A DNA stretch of 64,000 bases from Pseudomonas paralcaligenes (lineage in GTDB: Bacteria > Pseudomonadota > Gammaproteobacteria > Pseudomonadales > Pseudomonadaceae): NCBI RefSeq assembly GCF_019655855.1, contig NZ_BPFX01000020.1:1-64000 (forward strand). Direction: 5' to 3'. The notes below the pieces were generated by a model. The model made no database searches. It was not told where the DNA came from and worked only from the letters and a program-made list of their open reading frames with translations. How positions within the stretch are numbered: the stretch's first letter is position 1; the number at the start of each line of letters is the position of its first letter. The position numbers were made by a program, and so were the translations under genes. Below, one piece after another: positions 30,252-38,470 of the stretch.

Positions 30252-32675
30252 TCACCAGCGGTAGCTGAGCGTGGCCAGCAGGGTACGGCCCTGTCCGTAG
30301 TAGCACTGCAGGGCGTTCTGGCAGAAGCCCACGTAGCGCTTGTCCAGCAGGTTGTTGGCGCTCAGGCGCAGCTCGGCGCCGTCCAGTTCGCTGGCGGCCT
30401 GGCCGAGGTCGTAGTGCAGGGTGGCGTCGAACAGGGTGCGGCCAGGCATCTCCAGGGTGTTGGCGGCATCGCCGTAGACCTTGCTCATGTAGCGCACGCC
30501 GAAGCCGGCCCCGGCGCCCCGCAGCGGACCCTCGTCCAGACGGTAGTCGAGCCACAGGGACGCCTGGTGCGCCGGTACCTGGGGTATCTCGTTGCCTTCT
30601 AGGCTGCTGCCGCCCGCCGAGGCGTTGGCGCGGGTCACCTCGGAATCCATGTAGGCGTAGGAGGCCAGCAGGTCCAGGCGCCGCTGCAGGCTGGCCTTGG
30701 CCTCCAGCTCCAGGCCGCGCACGCGGCTCTCGCCGGTCTGCACACTGAAGCCGACGTGGGTCGGGTCCGGGTCGGGGGTGGTGACGTTCTCCTGGGTCAG
30801 CTGGAAGGCCGAGAGGGTGACGAAGCTCTCGCCGCCCGGCGGCTGGTACTTCAGGCCCACCTCGTACTGCTCGCCGGTCATCGGCTTGAACGGCTGGCCG
30901 GCGAAGTCGGTGCCGTCGAGCGGCTCGAACGAGGTGGAATAGCTGGCGTAGGGCGCCAGGCCATTGTCGAACAGGTAGGCGAGGCCGATGCGGCCGGTCG
31001 GCTTGTCCTCGCGCTGGCTGGCCTTGGTGCGTGCGGCCAGGCCGGTCTCGGTGCGGGTGGAGACCCAGTCCTGGCGGGCGCCGAGGGTGAGCACCCAGCG
31101 CTCCAGACGGATCTGGTCCTGCAGGTAGAGGCCGGTCTGTTCGCGGTGCTGGTCGTAGTCGATGCGCGGTATCAGGGTGGGCACCGCCTGGCCGTAGCGT
31201 GGCGCGTAGACATCCAGCGGCGTCGAGTAGGGCGCCGAGGCGAAGCGGTAGGCGTCGGTCAGGTCCAGGTAGTCGAGGCCGATCAGCACCGTGTGGCCGA
31301 CGCGGCCGATGGCGAAGTCGGCCTGGACGGTGGTGTCGACCGTCAGACTGCGCGCCTCGCCTTCGCCATGGGTGGCGACCCGGCTCAGCTGGTGGCCATC
31401 CGCGCTCAGCAGATAGCCCGGGCTGGCGAAGGTGTCGACCTCGACGTGGTTGGACTGCAGGGTCTGGCGCAGGGACCAGACGTCGTCGATGCGGTGTTCG
31501 AACAGGTAGCCGAGGGAGGACTGGGTGCGCTCGTAGCCGTCGAAGCGCGGCTCGCCCAGGTAGCGGTCGCGCGGCAGCCGGCCGTTCGGTCCGGAATGCA
31601 GGCTGGCGCCGGCCGGCAACGGTACGTAGTCGGAGAGGGTGTCGTCCTCCTGGTAATGGCTGAGGAAGGTCAGCCGGGTGTCCTCGTTCGGCTGCCAGGT
31701 CAGGGCGGGGGCGACGAAGGTGCGCTTGTCGTAGCCGTGGTCGACGTCGCCGCCGGTGTCCCGGATCAGGCCGGTGAGGCGGTAGGCGAGGGTGCCCCCC
31801 TCGTCCAGCGGGCCGCTCAGGTCCAGGCCGCCTTGGGCCCGGTCGTTGCTGCCGGTCTGCAGCTGCACCTCGCGCAGCGGTTCGAAGGTCGGCTGCTTGC
31901 TCACCAAGTTGGCGAGCCCGCCCGGCGTGCTCTGGCCATAGAGCACCGAGGCCGGGCCCTTGATCGTCTCGATCCGCTCCAGGCCGTAGGGCTCGATGCG
32001 CAGCATCGCCGCGCTGTAGGCACCGTAGGGCAGGCGCGAGCCGTTGAGGTTGTAGCGCAGGTAGTAACCGCGGCTCTGCAGGACGTCGTTGCGGCTGTCG
32101 CTGTCGCCGAACGAGGCGACCACGCCGGGGGTGTAGCGCACCGCTTCGACGATGTTCTGCGCGCCCTGAGCCTGGACCTGGTCGCGGGTCACCACGTTGA
32201 TGGTCTGCGGGATCTCGATCAGCGCGCTGTCGGTCTTGCTGCCGCTGGCGCTGCGGGTGGCCACGTAGCCGTCGACCGGGCCGGAGGCGGATTCCCGTGT
32301 GGTGCCGCTGATGTGCACCTCGCCCAGGGTCATGGCCTCGTCGGAGAGCGCCTCCAGGGTCAGGGTGCCGTCGCCGGTCACCCGCAGGGCCAGGCCGCTG
32401 CCCCGCAGGGCTTCGCGCAGGGCCTGCTCGGCGCTCATCCGGCCGCGGATCGCCGGGGCCTCTAGGCCGCTGGTCAGCGCCGGGGAGTAGACGATCGGGC
32501 GGCCGCTCTGGCGGGCGATGCTGTCGAGGGTCCGCGCCAGCGGCGCTGCCGGCAGGTCGAAGTCCTGGACGGCCTGGCTGAGGTCGGCGGGCGAGGCGGC
32601 CTGGGCGGCGGCCGGCAGGCCGAACAGCAGTGCCAGGCACAGCGGGGCAAGGAGGAACGCGGGGCGATGGGACAT
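30252..32675 (-). CDS. TonB-dependent siderophore receptor with STN domain (unit 3)
   Basis: 807-aa outer-membrane transducer. A signal peptide ends at AAAQA-ASPA; the STN domain has FDLPAAPLARTLDSIARQSG; the plug has EIPQTINVVTRDQVQAQ, GYYLRYNLNGSRLPYG, and LERIETIKGPASVLYGQSTPGG followed by LANLVSKQP; the barrel ends GQGRTLLATLSYRW. The style is that of hydroxamate receptors (FhuA/FoxA/FiuA group); the ligand is unknown. ATG 32675 has GGAG 6 bp upstream. The same frame stays open to 33683, but that part lies over fecR and is a shadow. A motif CTGAAAAAATTTCGCG near 32767-32782, next to the fecR stop, resembles one before receptor 1. Confidence 0.9.
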   Translation of the reverse strand: MSHRPAFLLAPLCLALLFGLPAAAQAASPADLSQAVQDFDLPAAPLARTLDSIARQSGRPIVYSPALTSGLEAPAIRGRMSAEQALREALRGSGLALRVTGDGTLTLEALSDEAMTLGEVHISGTTRESASGPVDGYVATRSASGSKTDSALIEIPQTINVVTRDQVQAQGAQNIVEAVRYTPGVVASFGDSDSRNDVLQSRGYYLRYNLNGSRLPYGAYSAAMLRIEPYGLERIETIKGPASVLYGQSTPGGLANLVSKQPTFEPLREVQLQTGSNDRAQGGLDLSGPLDEGGTLAYRLTGLIRDTGGDVDHGYDKRTFVAPALTWQPNEDTRLTFLSHYQEDDTLSDYVPLPAGASLHSGPNGRLPRDRYLGEPRFDGYERTQSSLGYLFEHRIDDVWSLRQTLQSNHVEVDTFASPGYLLSADGHQLSRVATHGEGEARSLTVDTTVQADFAIGRVGHTVLIGLDYLDLTDAYRFASAPYSTPLDVYAPRYGQAVPTLIPRIDYDQHREQTGLYLQDQIRLERWVLTLGARQDWVSTRTETGLAARTKASQREDKPTGRIGLAYLFDNGLAPYASYSTSFEPLDGTDFAGQPFKPMTGEQYEVGLKYQPPGGESFVTLSAFQLTQENVTTPDPDPTHVGFSVQTGESRVRGLELEAKASLQRRLDLLASYAYMDSEVTRANASAGGSSLEGNEIPQVPAHQASLWLDYRLDEGPLRGAGAGFGVRYMSKVYGDAANTLEMPGRTLFDATLHYDLGQAASELDGAELRLSANNLLDKRYVGFCQNALQCYYGQGRTLLATLSYRW

Positions 32676-32782
32676 GTGGGCTCCATGGGTCGTGTCGGTC
32701 CGCTTCGTCGAGCGGTTGTCAGGACCTATGTGCGACGAGTGCGCAAAAGCGATACAGGGGACGCGAAATTTTTTCAGCGGGT

Positions 32783-33712
32783 TCAGCCACGCAGCTCGAT
32801 GCGGGTCCACCAGCCCAGGTAGTGGTCGATGCGCAACGGCATGGCCTGCTCCAGCGCCGCCAGGGCGCGGTCGCTGTCGTCCAGCGGGAACAGGCCGGAG
32901 ACCCGCAGGCCGGCGGCTTCGGGCGTCACCCGCAGCACGCCGTGGCGATAGGAGCGCAGCGCGTCGATCACCTCGGCCAGGCTCCAGTCGTCGACGCTCA
33001 GCCAGCCGTCGGCCCAACTGCTCTCGCCGCTGCGGTTGGCGGGCAGCGGCTCGATCCGCGTGGCGTCGAAGCGCGCGCCCTGGCCGCCCTGGAGGGTCAG
33101 GTGCGCGCCGTTGCGGGTCTCGATTCGTGCGCTGGTGTCGAGTGCCCAGGCATGCACCCGGTCGTCGTGCAGGGCGACCATGAAGCGGCCGCTCGTGGCG
33201 CTGACGCAGCCGCACGGGGTATGCACGCGGAACGGACGGGCATCCGGGTGGACGCCGACGATCAGCTTGCCGCTGCGCAGGGTGAGGTTGCGCGCTGTGG
33301 CGTCGACAGCCAGGTCGACGGCGCTGCAGGCGTCCAGTTGCAGCTGGCTGCCATCGGCCAGGACGCTGTTCAGGCGCTCGCCGGTACCGCTGCGCAGGTC
33401 GGCGCCCAGTTCCAGCGGCATGCCGGGGCGGCCGAGCAGATGAGCGCCAAGGCCCACGCCGGCCAGGGCCAGGGCGCCACGCAGGATGGCACGGCGGCCG
33501 CTGGAAACCTGCAGGGCGCGGCGGACCGCCGGGTTGCGGTCGGCCAGCGGGCCGAGGGCGATGCCGAGGTGGTTCTGCACGGCGGCCCAGGCCTGGGCGT
33601 GGCTCGGGTCGGCCGCCAGCCAGGCGTCGAAGGCGCGCCGTTCGTGCGGCTCGACCTGGCCGGAGCGCAGGCAGGCGGTCCATTCGATGGCCTGTTCGAT
33701 GGCCCGGCTCAT
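32783..33712 (-). CDS. FecR-type anti-sigma / signal transducer (unit 3)
   Basis: 309-aa FecR homologue: N-terminal AIEWTACLRSGQVEPHERRAF (quoted in part) and HAQAWAAVQNHLG, a weak membrane segment near residues 75-92 (ILRGALALAGVGLGAHLLG), the FecR domain with SGTGERLNSVLADGSQLQLD, and the C-terminal STN-like domain with EAAGLRVSGLFPLDDSDRAL. Starts inside the sigma stop (ATGA overlap); the receptor follows after 107 bp. Confidence 0.9.
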   Translation of the reverse strand: MSRAIEQAIEWTACLRSGQVEPHERRAFDAWLAADPSHAQAWAAVQNHLGIALGPLADRNPAVRRALQVSSGRRAILRGALALAGVGLGAHLLGRPGMPLELGADLRSGTGERLNSVLADGSQLQLDACSAVDLAVDATARNLTLRSGKLIVGVHPDARPFRVHTPCGCVSATSGRFMVALHDDRVHAWALDTSARIETRNGAHLTLQGGQGARFDATRIEPLPANRSGESSWADGWLSVDDWSLAEVIDALRSYRHGVLRVTPEAAGLRVSGLFPLDDSDRALAALEQAMPLRIDHYLGWWTRIELRG

Positions 33713-34233
33713 GACGTCAGCAGCTCCTGGCAGCAGAGCTTCAGGCCCTTGGCCACGTACTGGCGCACGCGGATGGTGGAGACGCCGAGCAGGGCGGCGA
33801 TGTCGGCGTACTTCATGCCGTCCAGCTGGCTGTAGAAGAAGGCGGCGCGGGCCCTGGGCGACAGGCCGTCGAGCAGGGCGTCGACGGCCAGCAGGGTCTC
33901 CATCGCCAGTGCGCGCTCCTCCGGCGACGGCTCCAGCGCCTCCGGTTGCAGGGCCAGGGCCTCGAGGTAGGCGCGCTCCAGGTCGCGTCGGCGCCAGCTG
34001 GCGTAGATCAGCCGCTTGGCGATGGTGGTGAGCAGCGCGCGTGGTTCGCGGATGGCCTGCGGGTCGGGCAGGGCGACGATCTGGACGAAGGTTTCCGCCG
34101 CCATGTCCGCCGCGTCGTGGCGGCAGCCCAGGCGTGCCTGCAGGCGGCCGAGCAGCCAGCCATGGTGGTCGCCGAACAGGCGGTGCAGCACCTGCTGGCG
34201 GAGCGCGGGCGCGGCGCAGGGGGAGGAGGTCAT
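33709..34233 (-). CDS. FecI-type ECF sigma factor (unit 3)
   Basis: 174-aa ECF sigma factor with region 2 (CRHDAADMAAETFVQIVA, PRALLTTIAKRLIYASWRR) and region 4 (AAFFYSQLDGMKYADIAALL, then GVSTIRVRQYVAKG). A Fur-box-like sequence at about 34250-34266 precedes the start. First gene of the third sigma-fecR-receptor unit; more diverged from the other two sigma factors than they are from each other by eye. Confidence 0.9.
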   Translation of the reverse strand: MTSSPCAAPALRQQVLHRLFGDHHGWLLGRLQARLGCRHDAADMAAETFVQIVALPDPQAIREPRALLTTIAKRLIYASWRRRDLERAYLEALALQPEALEPSPEERALAMETLLAVDALLDGLSPRARAAFFYSQLDGMKYADIAALLGVSTIRVRQYVAKGLKLCCQELLTS

Positions 34234-34249
34234 GCGGATGCTCTCACTT

Positions 34250-34266
34250 TAAGTGAGAAACATTAT
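34250..34266. promoter_or_regulatory. Fur-box-like site upstream of ECF sigma 3
   Basis: AAGTGAGAAACATTATC: the 15 bases from GTGAGA to TATC match 12 of 15 positions of the Pseudomonas-style ATGAGAATGATTATC Fur motif. It is placed about 17 bp before the sigma start. An adjoining CTCACTTTAAGTGAG palindrome (34240-34254) overlaps it. Confidence 0.5.
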
Positions 34267-34312
34267 CTTTCAGCGCATGACTTCCGACAATCCCGACGCG
34301 CCGGAAGGCGAT

Positions 34313-34486
34313 TCAGCCCGGTACCTGCAGCGCCAGGTACAGGCGGAAGGCGATCGGGGCGAGGGTCACCACGATGCCGGCGCTCATCAGGCGCACACCC
34401 CATTCGTGTTCGCGGTAATTGAAGCCGAACCCCAGCAGCAGGAAGCCGACGATCAGCAGCGCCAGCATGATGTGGTATTGGTCCAT
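34313..34486 (-). CDS. 57-aa small membrane protein, unknown
   Basis: Small frame with a near-perfect ribosome-binding site (GGAGGA, 8 bp before ATG 34486). It encodes two hydrophobic helices (IMLALLIVGFLLLGFGF and MSAGIVVTLAPIAFRLYLAL) separated by the charged loop NYREHEWGVR. I do not recognise a family. It lies alone between the third iron unit and the porin gene, in the porin's direction. Confidence 0.7.
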   Translation of the reverse strand: MDQYHIMLALLIVGFLLLGFGFNYREHEWGVRLMSAGIVVTLAPIAFRLYLALQVPG

Positions 34487-34599
34487 GTGCGCGTCCTCCC
34501 CGTTATTTGCTTCAGGTTAGCCGCTGGGCGGGTGCCGGGAACTGATCCAGGGCAAGGCGAGGGAAGATCGCGGGGCGGCGGCGCCGCCCCGGAGCGTCA

Positions 34600-35391
34600 T
34601 CAGAAGTGGCCTTTGAGCAGCAGGCTGATCGCGCTCTGGTCGGTGCCGCCGAGGATCTCGTCGCCCAGGTAGCTGTCGTCGTCGATGCCGTACTTGTCGC
34701 TCCAGTAGTCGTACTCGACGCCGACATAGAAGCGCTTGCCCCAGCCCATGGCCTTGGCCAGGTCGTACTTGACCTGCGGGTTGAAGTGCAGGTTGGCGTG
34801 GTAGCTGTCGTCGTTGTCCACGACCCAGTCCATGAAGCCGTCGATCACCAGGTCGGAGTTGCCGACCGGGATGGTGTAGCTCCAGGCCGGGGTGATCTGC
34901 CACACGCCGCTGCCGTCGCGCTTGCCATCGGGCTCGCGGTAGTAGGTATTGAGCTGGAAGAAGTCGAAGCCGGGGATGTCTAGGTCGACGGCCGGGCCGA
35001 GCAGGTAGGCGTCGACATCGTCCTCGCCGAACTCGTAGGTGGCGGCCAGCAGCACGTCCTTGATCGGGCCGAAGGACAGGTCGGCGCCGCTGATCTTGCC
35101 GAACGACAGGCGCGGGCTGATCTCGCCATAGAAGGTATGGCCGTCGCCGGCGCCGTTGGTGGCCTCGGTGTTGTACTTGATGCCGTCCACGAAGATGAAC
35201 AGGTCGCCGAAGCTCCAGCCGCTGGCGTGCTCGAAGGTCACGGTCTGCTGCCGGGGCGGGTCGATCTTGAAGTCGATGCCGTTGAGGTAGGTCAGGCTGT
35301 TGTCCTGCCATTGCAGCAGGTCGGCGGCCAGTGCCTGACTGCCGGCCAGCAGGGTGGCGGCCAGCGTCAGGCCGCGTGCGAAACGATACAT
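34600..35391 (-). CDS. OmpK/Tsx-family nucleoside-specific outer-membrane porin
   Basis: 263-aa outer-membrane beta-barrel with signal peptide (MYRFARGLTLAATLLAGSQALA). Tsx/OmpK features include LLQWQDNSLTYLNG near the mature N-terminus, FVDGIKYN, FYGEISPRLSFGKISG, and the C-terminal aromatic end SLLLKGHF. Channels of this family take up nucleosides and related solutes. Single gene by context; nfuA diverges 207 bp away. Confidence 0.85.
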   Translation of the reverse strand: MYRFARGLTLAATLLAGSQALAADLLQWQDNSLTYLNGIDFKIDPPRQQTVTFEHASGWSFGDLFIFVDGIKYNTEATNGAGDGHTFYGEISPRLSFGKISGADLSFGPIKDVLLAATYEFGEDDVDAYLLGPAVDLDIPGFDFFQLNTYYREPDGKRDGSGVWQITPAWSYTIPVGNSDLVIDGFMDWVVDNDDSYHANLHFNPQVKYDLAKAMGWGKRFYVGVEYDYWSDKYGIDDDSYLGDEILGGTDQSAISLLLKGHF

Positions 35392-35523
35392 CCGGAACTC
35401 CGATTCGTCGGTGGGTGGGCAAAAAAGCGCGCTACTTTACCAGCCTTGCCGAGCGACTGTGGTGTGCCGGACGGATGGCGAAACCATCGGCCGGGGGAGG
35501 TTTTCCTGATGCTGGGAATTATT

Positions 35524-35540
35524 CCTACTAAAATACTAGG
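35524..35540 (+). promoter_or_regulatory. IscR type-1-like operator upstream of nfuA
   Basis: CCTACTAAAATACTAGG fits the YYGACTRWWWYAGTCRR core of IscR type-1 sites at 14 of 17 positions and is nearly palindromic. It lies 58 bp before the nfuA start, where a promoter-overlapping repressor site would be expected. The match is visual; binding is inferred. Confidence 0.5.
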
Positions 35541-35597
35541 ACTTTATCCCCGAGGGCCGATGGCGTACACTGGCCCGACGTTTTGCGAGGAGTTGCC

Positions 35598-36182
35598 ATG
35601 AGCGCCATCACCATTACCGACGCCGCCCACGATTACCTGGCCGAGCTGCTGACGAAGCAGAGCACCACCGGCATCGGCATCCGCGTCTTCATCACCCAGC
35701 CCGGCACGCCCTACGCGGAAACCTGCATCGCCTACTGCAAGCCGGGCGAGCAGAAACCGGAAGACACCGCCCTGGCGCTGAAGGAATTCACCGCCTGGAT
35801 CGACGCCGTCAGCGAGCCCTTCCTGGAAGACGCCGTGGTCGACTACGCCACCGACCGCATGGGCGGCCAGCTGACCATCAAGGCGCCGAATGCCAAGGTG
35901 CCGATGGTCAACGAAGACAGCCCGGTCACCGAGCGGATCAACTACTACCTGCAGACCGAGATCAACCCGGGCCTGGCCAGCCACGGCGGCCAGGTGAGCC
36001 TGGTCGACGTGGTCGAGGAAGGCATCGCCGTGCTGCGTTTCGGCGGCGGCTGCCAGGGCTGCGGCCAGGCCGATTACACGCTGAAGGAAGGCATCGAGAA
36101 GACACTGATGGAGCGCATCCCCGAACTCAAGGGCGTGCGCGACGTGACCGACCACAGCAATCGCGAGAATGCGTACTACTGA
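35598..36182 (+). CDS. nfuA: Fe-S biogenesis protein NfuA
   Basis: 194-aa Fe-S carrier. The N-terminal A-type-like domain (residues 1-95) lacks the full cysteine set but keeps [12 protein letters not shown]; the C-terminal Nfu domain has [10 protein letters not shown] and the cluster-binding CxxC in [11 protein letters not shown] (about 160). It delivers [4Fe-4S] clusters to client enzymes, especially under stress. ATG 35598 follows GAGG. An IscR-like operator precedes it and an intrinsic terminator at 36200-36226 follows it. Confidence 0.96.
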   Translation: MSAITITDAAHDYLAELLTKQSTTGIGIRVFITQPGTPYAETCIAYCKPGEQKPEDTALALKEFTAWIDAVSEPFLEDAVVDYATDRMGGQLTIKAPNAKVPMVNEDSPVTERINYYLQTEINPGLASHGGQVSLVDVVEEGIAVLRFGGGCQGCGQADYTLKEGIEKTLMERIPELKGVRDVTDHSNRENAYY

Positions 36183-36199
36183 TTGCTCGGCTATTTATG

Positions 36200-36226
36200 A
36201 AAAGGCGCCTCTGGGCGCCTTTTTTG
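36200..36226 (+). terminator. intrinsic terminator of nfuA
   Basis: AAAAGGCGCC, short loop, GGCGCCTTTTTT: a strong GC stem with a T-run, 18 bp past the nfuA stop. Confidence 0.85.
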
Positions 36227-36323
36227 CTCTCAGGAATAACTTTTGTGATTGATTGCCGGGACATGACTCACCTCGTTCGTAAGATTGCCGCCAGCAGAAA
36301 GGGCAACGTCAAGGAGGAAGCTC

Positions 36324-36662
36324 ATGCCTGGTTGTACACCTATAAATGGACTGCGTCTGGATGCGGATAGCTTGGCTGCGCTGGAGCGCATACGGAATGA
36401 CCGCAATGTGGAGAAGTACCTGTCGGGGGCTCTTTCAGTCGGTGTATTCGCCAATATATTCGCCAGAAGCAACTTGCCTACGGCTGCATATAATATTTTC
36501 CAGACCGATTGGGATCTTTACAAGATAACGCTGCAAAGCGTTCCGAAAATCGTTTCTCGCGCGATAGAAGACGAAACGGACAGGATGCTGTTGCACTTTC
36601 AGAAGAAGAATGACTACAAGCAAACGTTGTTTTGGCAGGGCTTATACAATGGCTGTTATTGA
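36324..36662 (+). CDS. 112-aa unknown protein, AT-richer than surroundings
   Basis: ATG 36324 has AAGGAGG 8 bp upstream, so translation is well supported. The product (MPGCTPINGLRLDADSLAAL..., with SVGVFANIFARSNLPTAAYN and IFQTDWDLYKITLQ) is soluble, without signal peptide or recognised domain. Base composition is visibly lower in GC than neighbouring genes. Its 3' end overlaps the start of the following secreted-protein gene by 14 bp, suggesting a two-gene operon of foreign origin. Confidence 0.7.
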   Translation: MPGCTPINGLRLDADSLAALERIRNDRNVEKYLSGALSVGVFANIFARSNLPTAAYNIFQTDWDLYKITLQSVPKIVSRAIEDETDRMLLHFQKKNDYKQTLFWQGLYNGCY

Positions 36663-37191
36663 AAGATTGCTTGCCCTGACGTTGGCCGGAGTTGCGTTTT
36701 CAATTGGTGGAACTGCTTTAGCGGGTGAGCAGCCGATCCGGGATCAGGTCGTGGCGGTCATGCAGCGCGATGTAGCGATGCGAATGGCAGCCTTCGCCGA
36801 GAAGATCGAAACGTGTCGCTCAGAGCGACGTCGTAATCTGCCCCGCCTGGATGCGGGTGCGTTGGAGGCTTTCCAGCTTTCCCGGGATATGTGGGTCGAC
36901 GCCATCGGTCACCTGAGCTTCCGCAACCGCGATGCTTGCGACAGGGCGGAGCGTCTGGAGCTTGCCTACGCATTCGGTGCCCTGGCTGCCGTGCGCACCG
37001 AATATGGCCTGGGTCCCGATCCTCTGGCCCACGATGTCCTCACTAAAACCATCTATCCCGACGCGAATCGCCAGGAACTGGCAGTTCACTACAGGGCTAT
37101 GCCGGAGGCAGCGAGGGCGCATCTGGAGCGCACCTTGGGGACTGCGCCGTTCGATCTGGGCGGAGTGCTGTCGCAACTGGGACATCAGTGA
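36649..37191 (+). CDS. unknown exported protein
   Basis: 180-aa protein with a signal peptide (RLLALTLAGVAFSIGGTALAG, cut near residue 26) and a helical mature part containing two cysteines (ETCRSER, DACDRAE) that could form a disulfide in the periplasm. No family recognised. ATG 36649 lies inside the end of the preceding gene; ATG 36610 would add 13 residues ahead of the signal peptide and is less likely. GC content rises towards its 3' end. Confidence 0.68.
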   Translation: MAVIERLLALTLAGVAFSIGGTALAGEQPIRDQVVAVMQRDVAMRMAAFAEKIETCRSERRRNLPRLDAGALEAFQLSRDMWVDAIGHLSFRNRDACDRAERLELAYAFGALAAVRTEYGLGPDPLAHDVLTKTIYPDANRQELAVHYRAMPEAARAHLERTLGTAPFDLGGVLSQLGHQ

Positions 37192-37459
37192 CGAGTCTGG
37201 CGGCACGCTCCGGAGAAGAGATACCGTTTCGTCCAGAATATTCGAGGGAGTCTTTCTCCACCCTGTAACGCGCCAGATGCAGGATGCCGGGGAGCTTTTC
37301 CGACATGATCGAGGTCGCAAGCGTGCTCGTTGTCGCAAATGGCGATTCCCGAGCTGGATGGTGGCATATTGATATGGCTTTTGCCGATGAAAAGTGCTTC
37401 CTTATGGAGTTTGCCTGCCTGCCCGTCGTTCGGGCCCGCGTGCTTCGAGGCTAGTGCCG

Positions 37460-38467
37460 ATGACAACCCTTTCACTGCTGGTCTGCGACGACTCCGCCAT
37501 GGCGCGCAAGCAGCTGCTGCGAGCGCTGCCGCCCGAGTGGCCGGTGGATGTCTGTCAGGCCGCTCATGGCCAGGAGGCCATGGAGCGGATTCGCCAGGGA
37601 GGCATCGATCTGCTCCTGCTCGACCTGACCATGCCGGTGCTGGATGGCTACGGCGTGCTCACCGCCTTGCGGGACGAGGGACTGGAGTGCCGGGTCATCG
37701 TGGTGTCGGGCGATGTGCAGGAAGAGGCGATACGGCGGGTGACCGAGCTGGGCGCGCTGGCCTTCCTGAAGAAGCCGGCCGACCCCGCGCTGGTGCGCGA
37801 GACCCTGCAGCGCCTGGGGTTGTTCGACGAGGTTGCGACGGCTGAGCCGGCATCGGTGCCCGTGCCGGCGGCGAGCGAGCCCGAGGTCAATTTCCGCGAT
37901 GCCTTCCGCGAAGTGATCAACGTCGCCATGGGGCGTGCCGCCGCGCTGTTGGCGCGGGTGCTGGGGGTGTTCGTGCAGTTGCCGCTGCCCAACGTCAACA
38001 TCCTCGAGGTCGGCGAGCTGCACATGGCCCTGGCCGATGCACAGAGCGACGAGCGCCTGACCGCCGTCTGCCAGGGCTATATCGGCGGGGGCATCGCCGG
38101 CGAGGCACTGCTGATCTTCCACGACTCGGAAGTGGAGCACATGGCCCGCCTGCTGCACCGCGAAGCCGTCGAGGCGTCGTCCATGGAGATGCTGCTGGAC
38201 ATGGGCAGCGTGCTGATCGGTGCCTGCCTCAGTGGTATCGCCGAGCAGATCAACATCCGCTTCTCCCAGGGCCACCCGCAGATTCTCGGCCAGCACGCGC
38301 CGATCGACGAACTGATCCGCCTCAACCAGCAGCGCTGGCGCAAGACGCTGGCGGTGGAGTTCAGCTACAGCATCGAGGGCCACGATATCCACTTCGATCT
38401 GATGCTGCTGTTCACCGAGGACTCGGTGCCGCTGCTGACCAAGAAACTCGCCTACATGATGGGTTGA
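37460..38467 (+). CDS. response regulator: CheY receiver fused to CheX/CheC-like domain
   Basis: 335-aa cytoplasmic signalling protein. The receiver (residues 1-125) has the acidic pair DD in LLVCDDS, phospho-acceptor Asp in LLLLDLTMP, Thr/Ser switch in VVSGD and Lys in FLKKPADP. After a Pro/Ala linker, residues 145-335 resemble the CheC/CheX phosphatase family (FREVINVAMGRAAALL, MLLDMGSVLIGACLSGIAEQ). Such proteins dephosphorylate receiver domains. It lies 3 bp before the diguanylate cyclase gene, so the pair probably connects a phosphorelay with c-di-GMP synthesis. ATG 37460 has only a weak ribosome-binding site. Confidence 0.82.
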   Translation: MTTLSLLVCDDSAMARKQLLRALPPEWPVDVCQAAHGQEAMERIRQGGIDLLLLDLTMPVLDGYGVLTALRDEGLECRVIVVSGDVQEEAIRRVTELGALAFLKKPADPALVRETLQRLGLFDEVATAEPASVPVPAASEPEVNFRDAFREVINVAMGRAAALLARVLGVFVQLPLPNVNILEVGELHMALADAQSDERLTAVCQGYIGGGIAGEALLIFHDSEVEHMARLLHREAVEASSMEMLLDMGSVLIGACLSGIAEQINIRFSQGHPQILGQHAPIDELIRLNQQRWRKTLAVEFSYSIEGHDIHFDLMLLFTEDSVPLLTKKLAYMMG

Positions 38468-38470
38468 TCC

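Noticed and set aside
32676..33683. N-terminal extension of receptor 3 to give a 1143-aa protein
   Set aside because: The extension overlies fecR in another frame, while ATG 32675 has a ribosome-binding site and is followed by a signal peptide.
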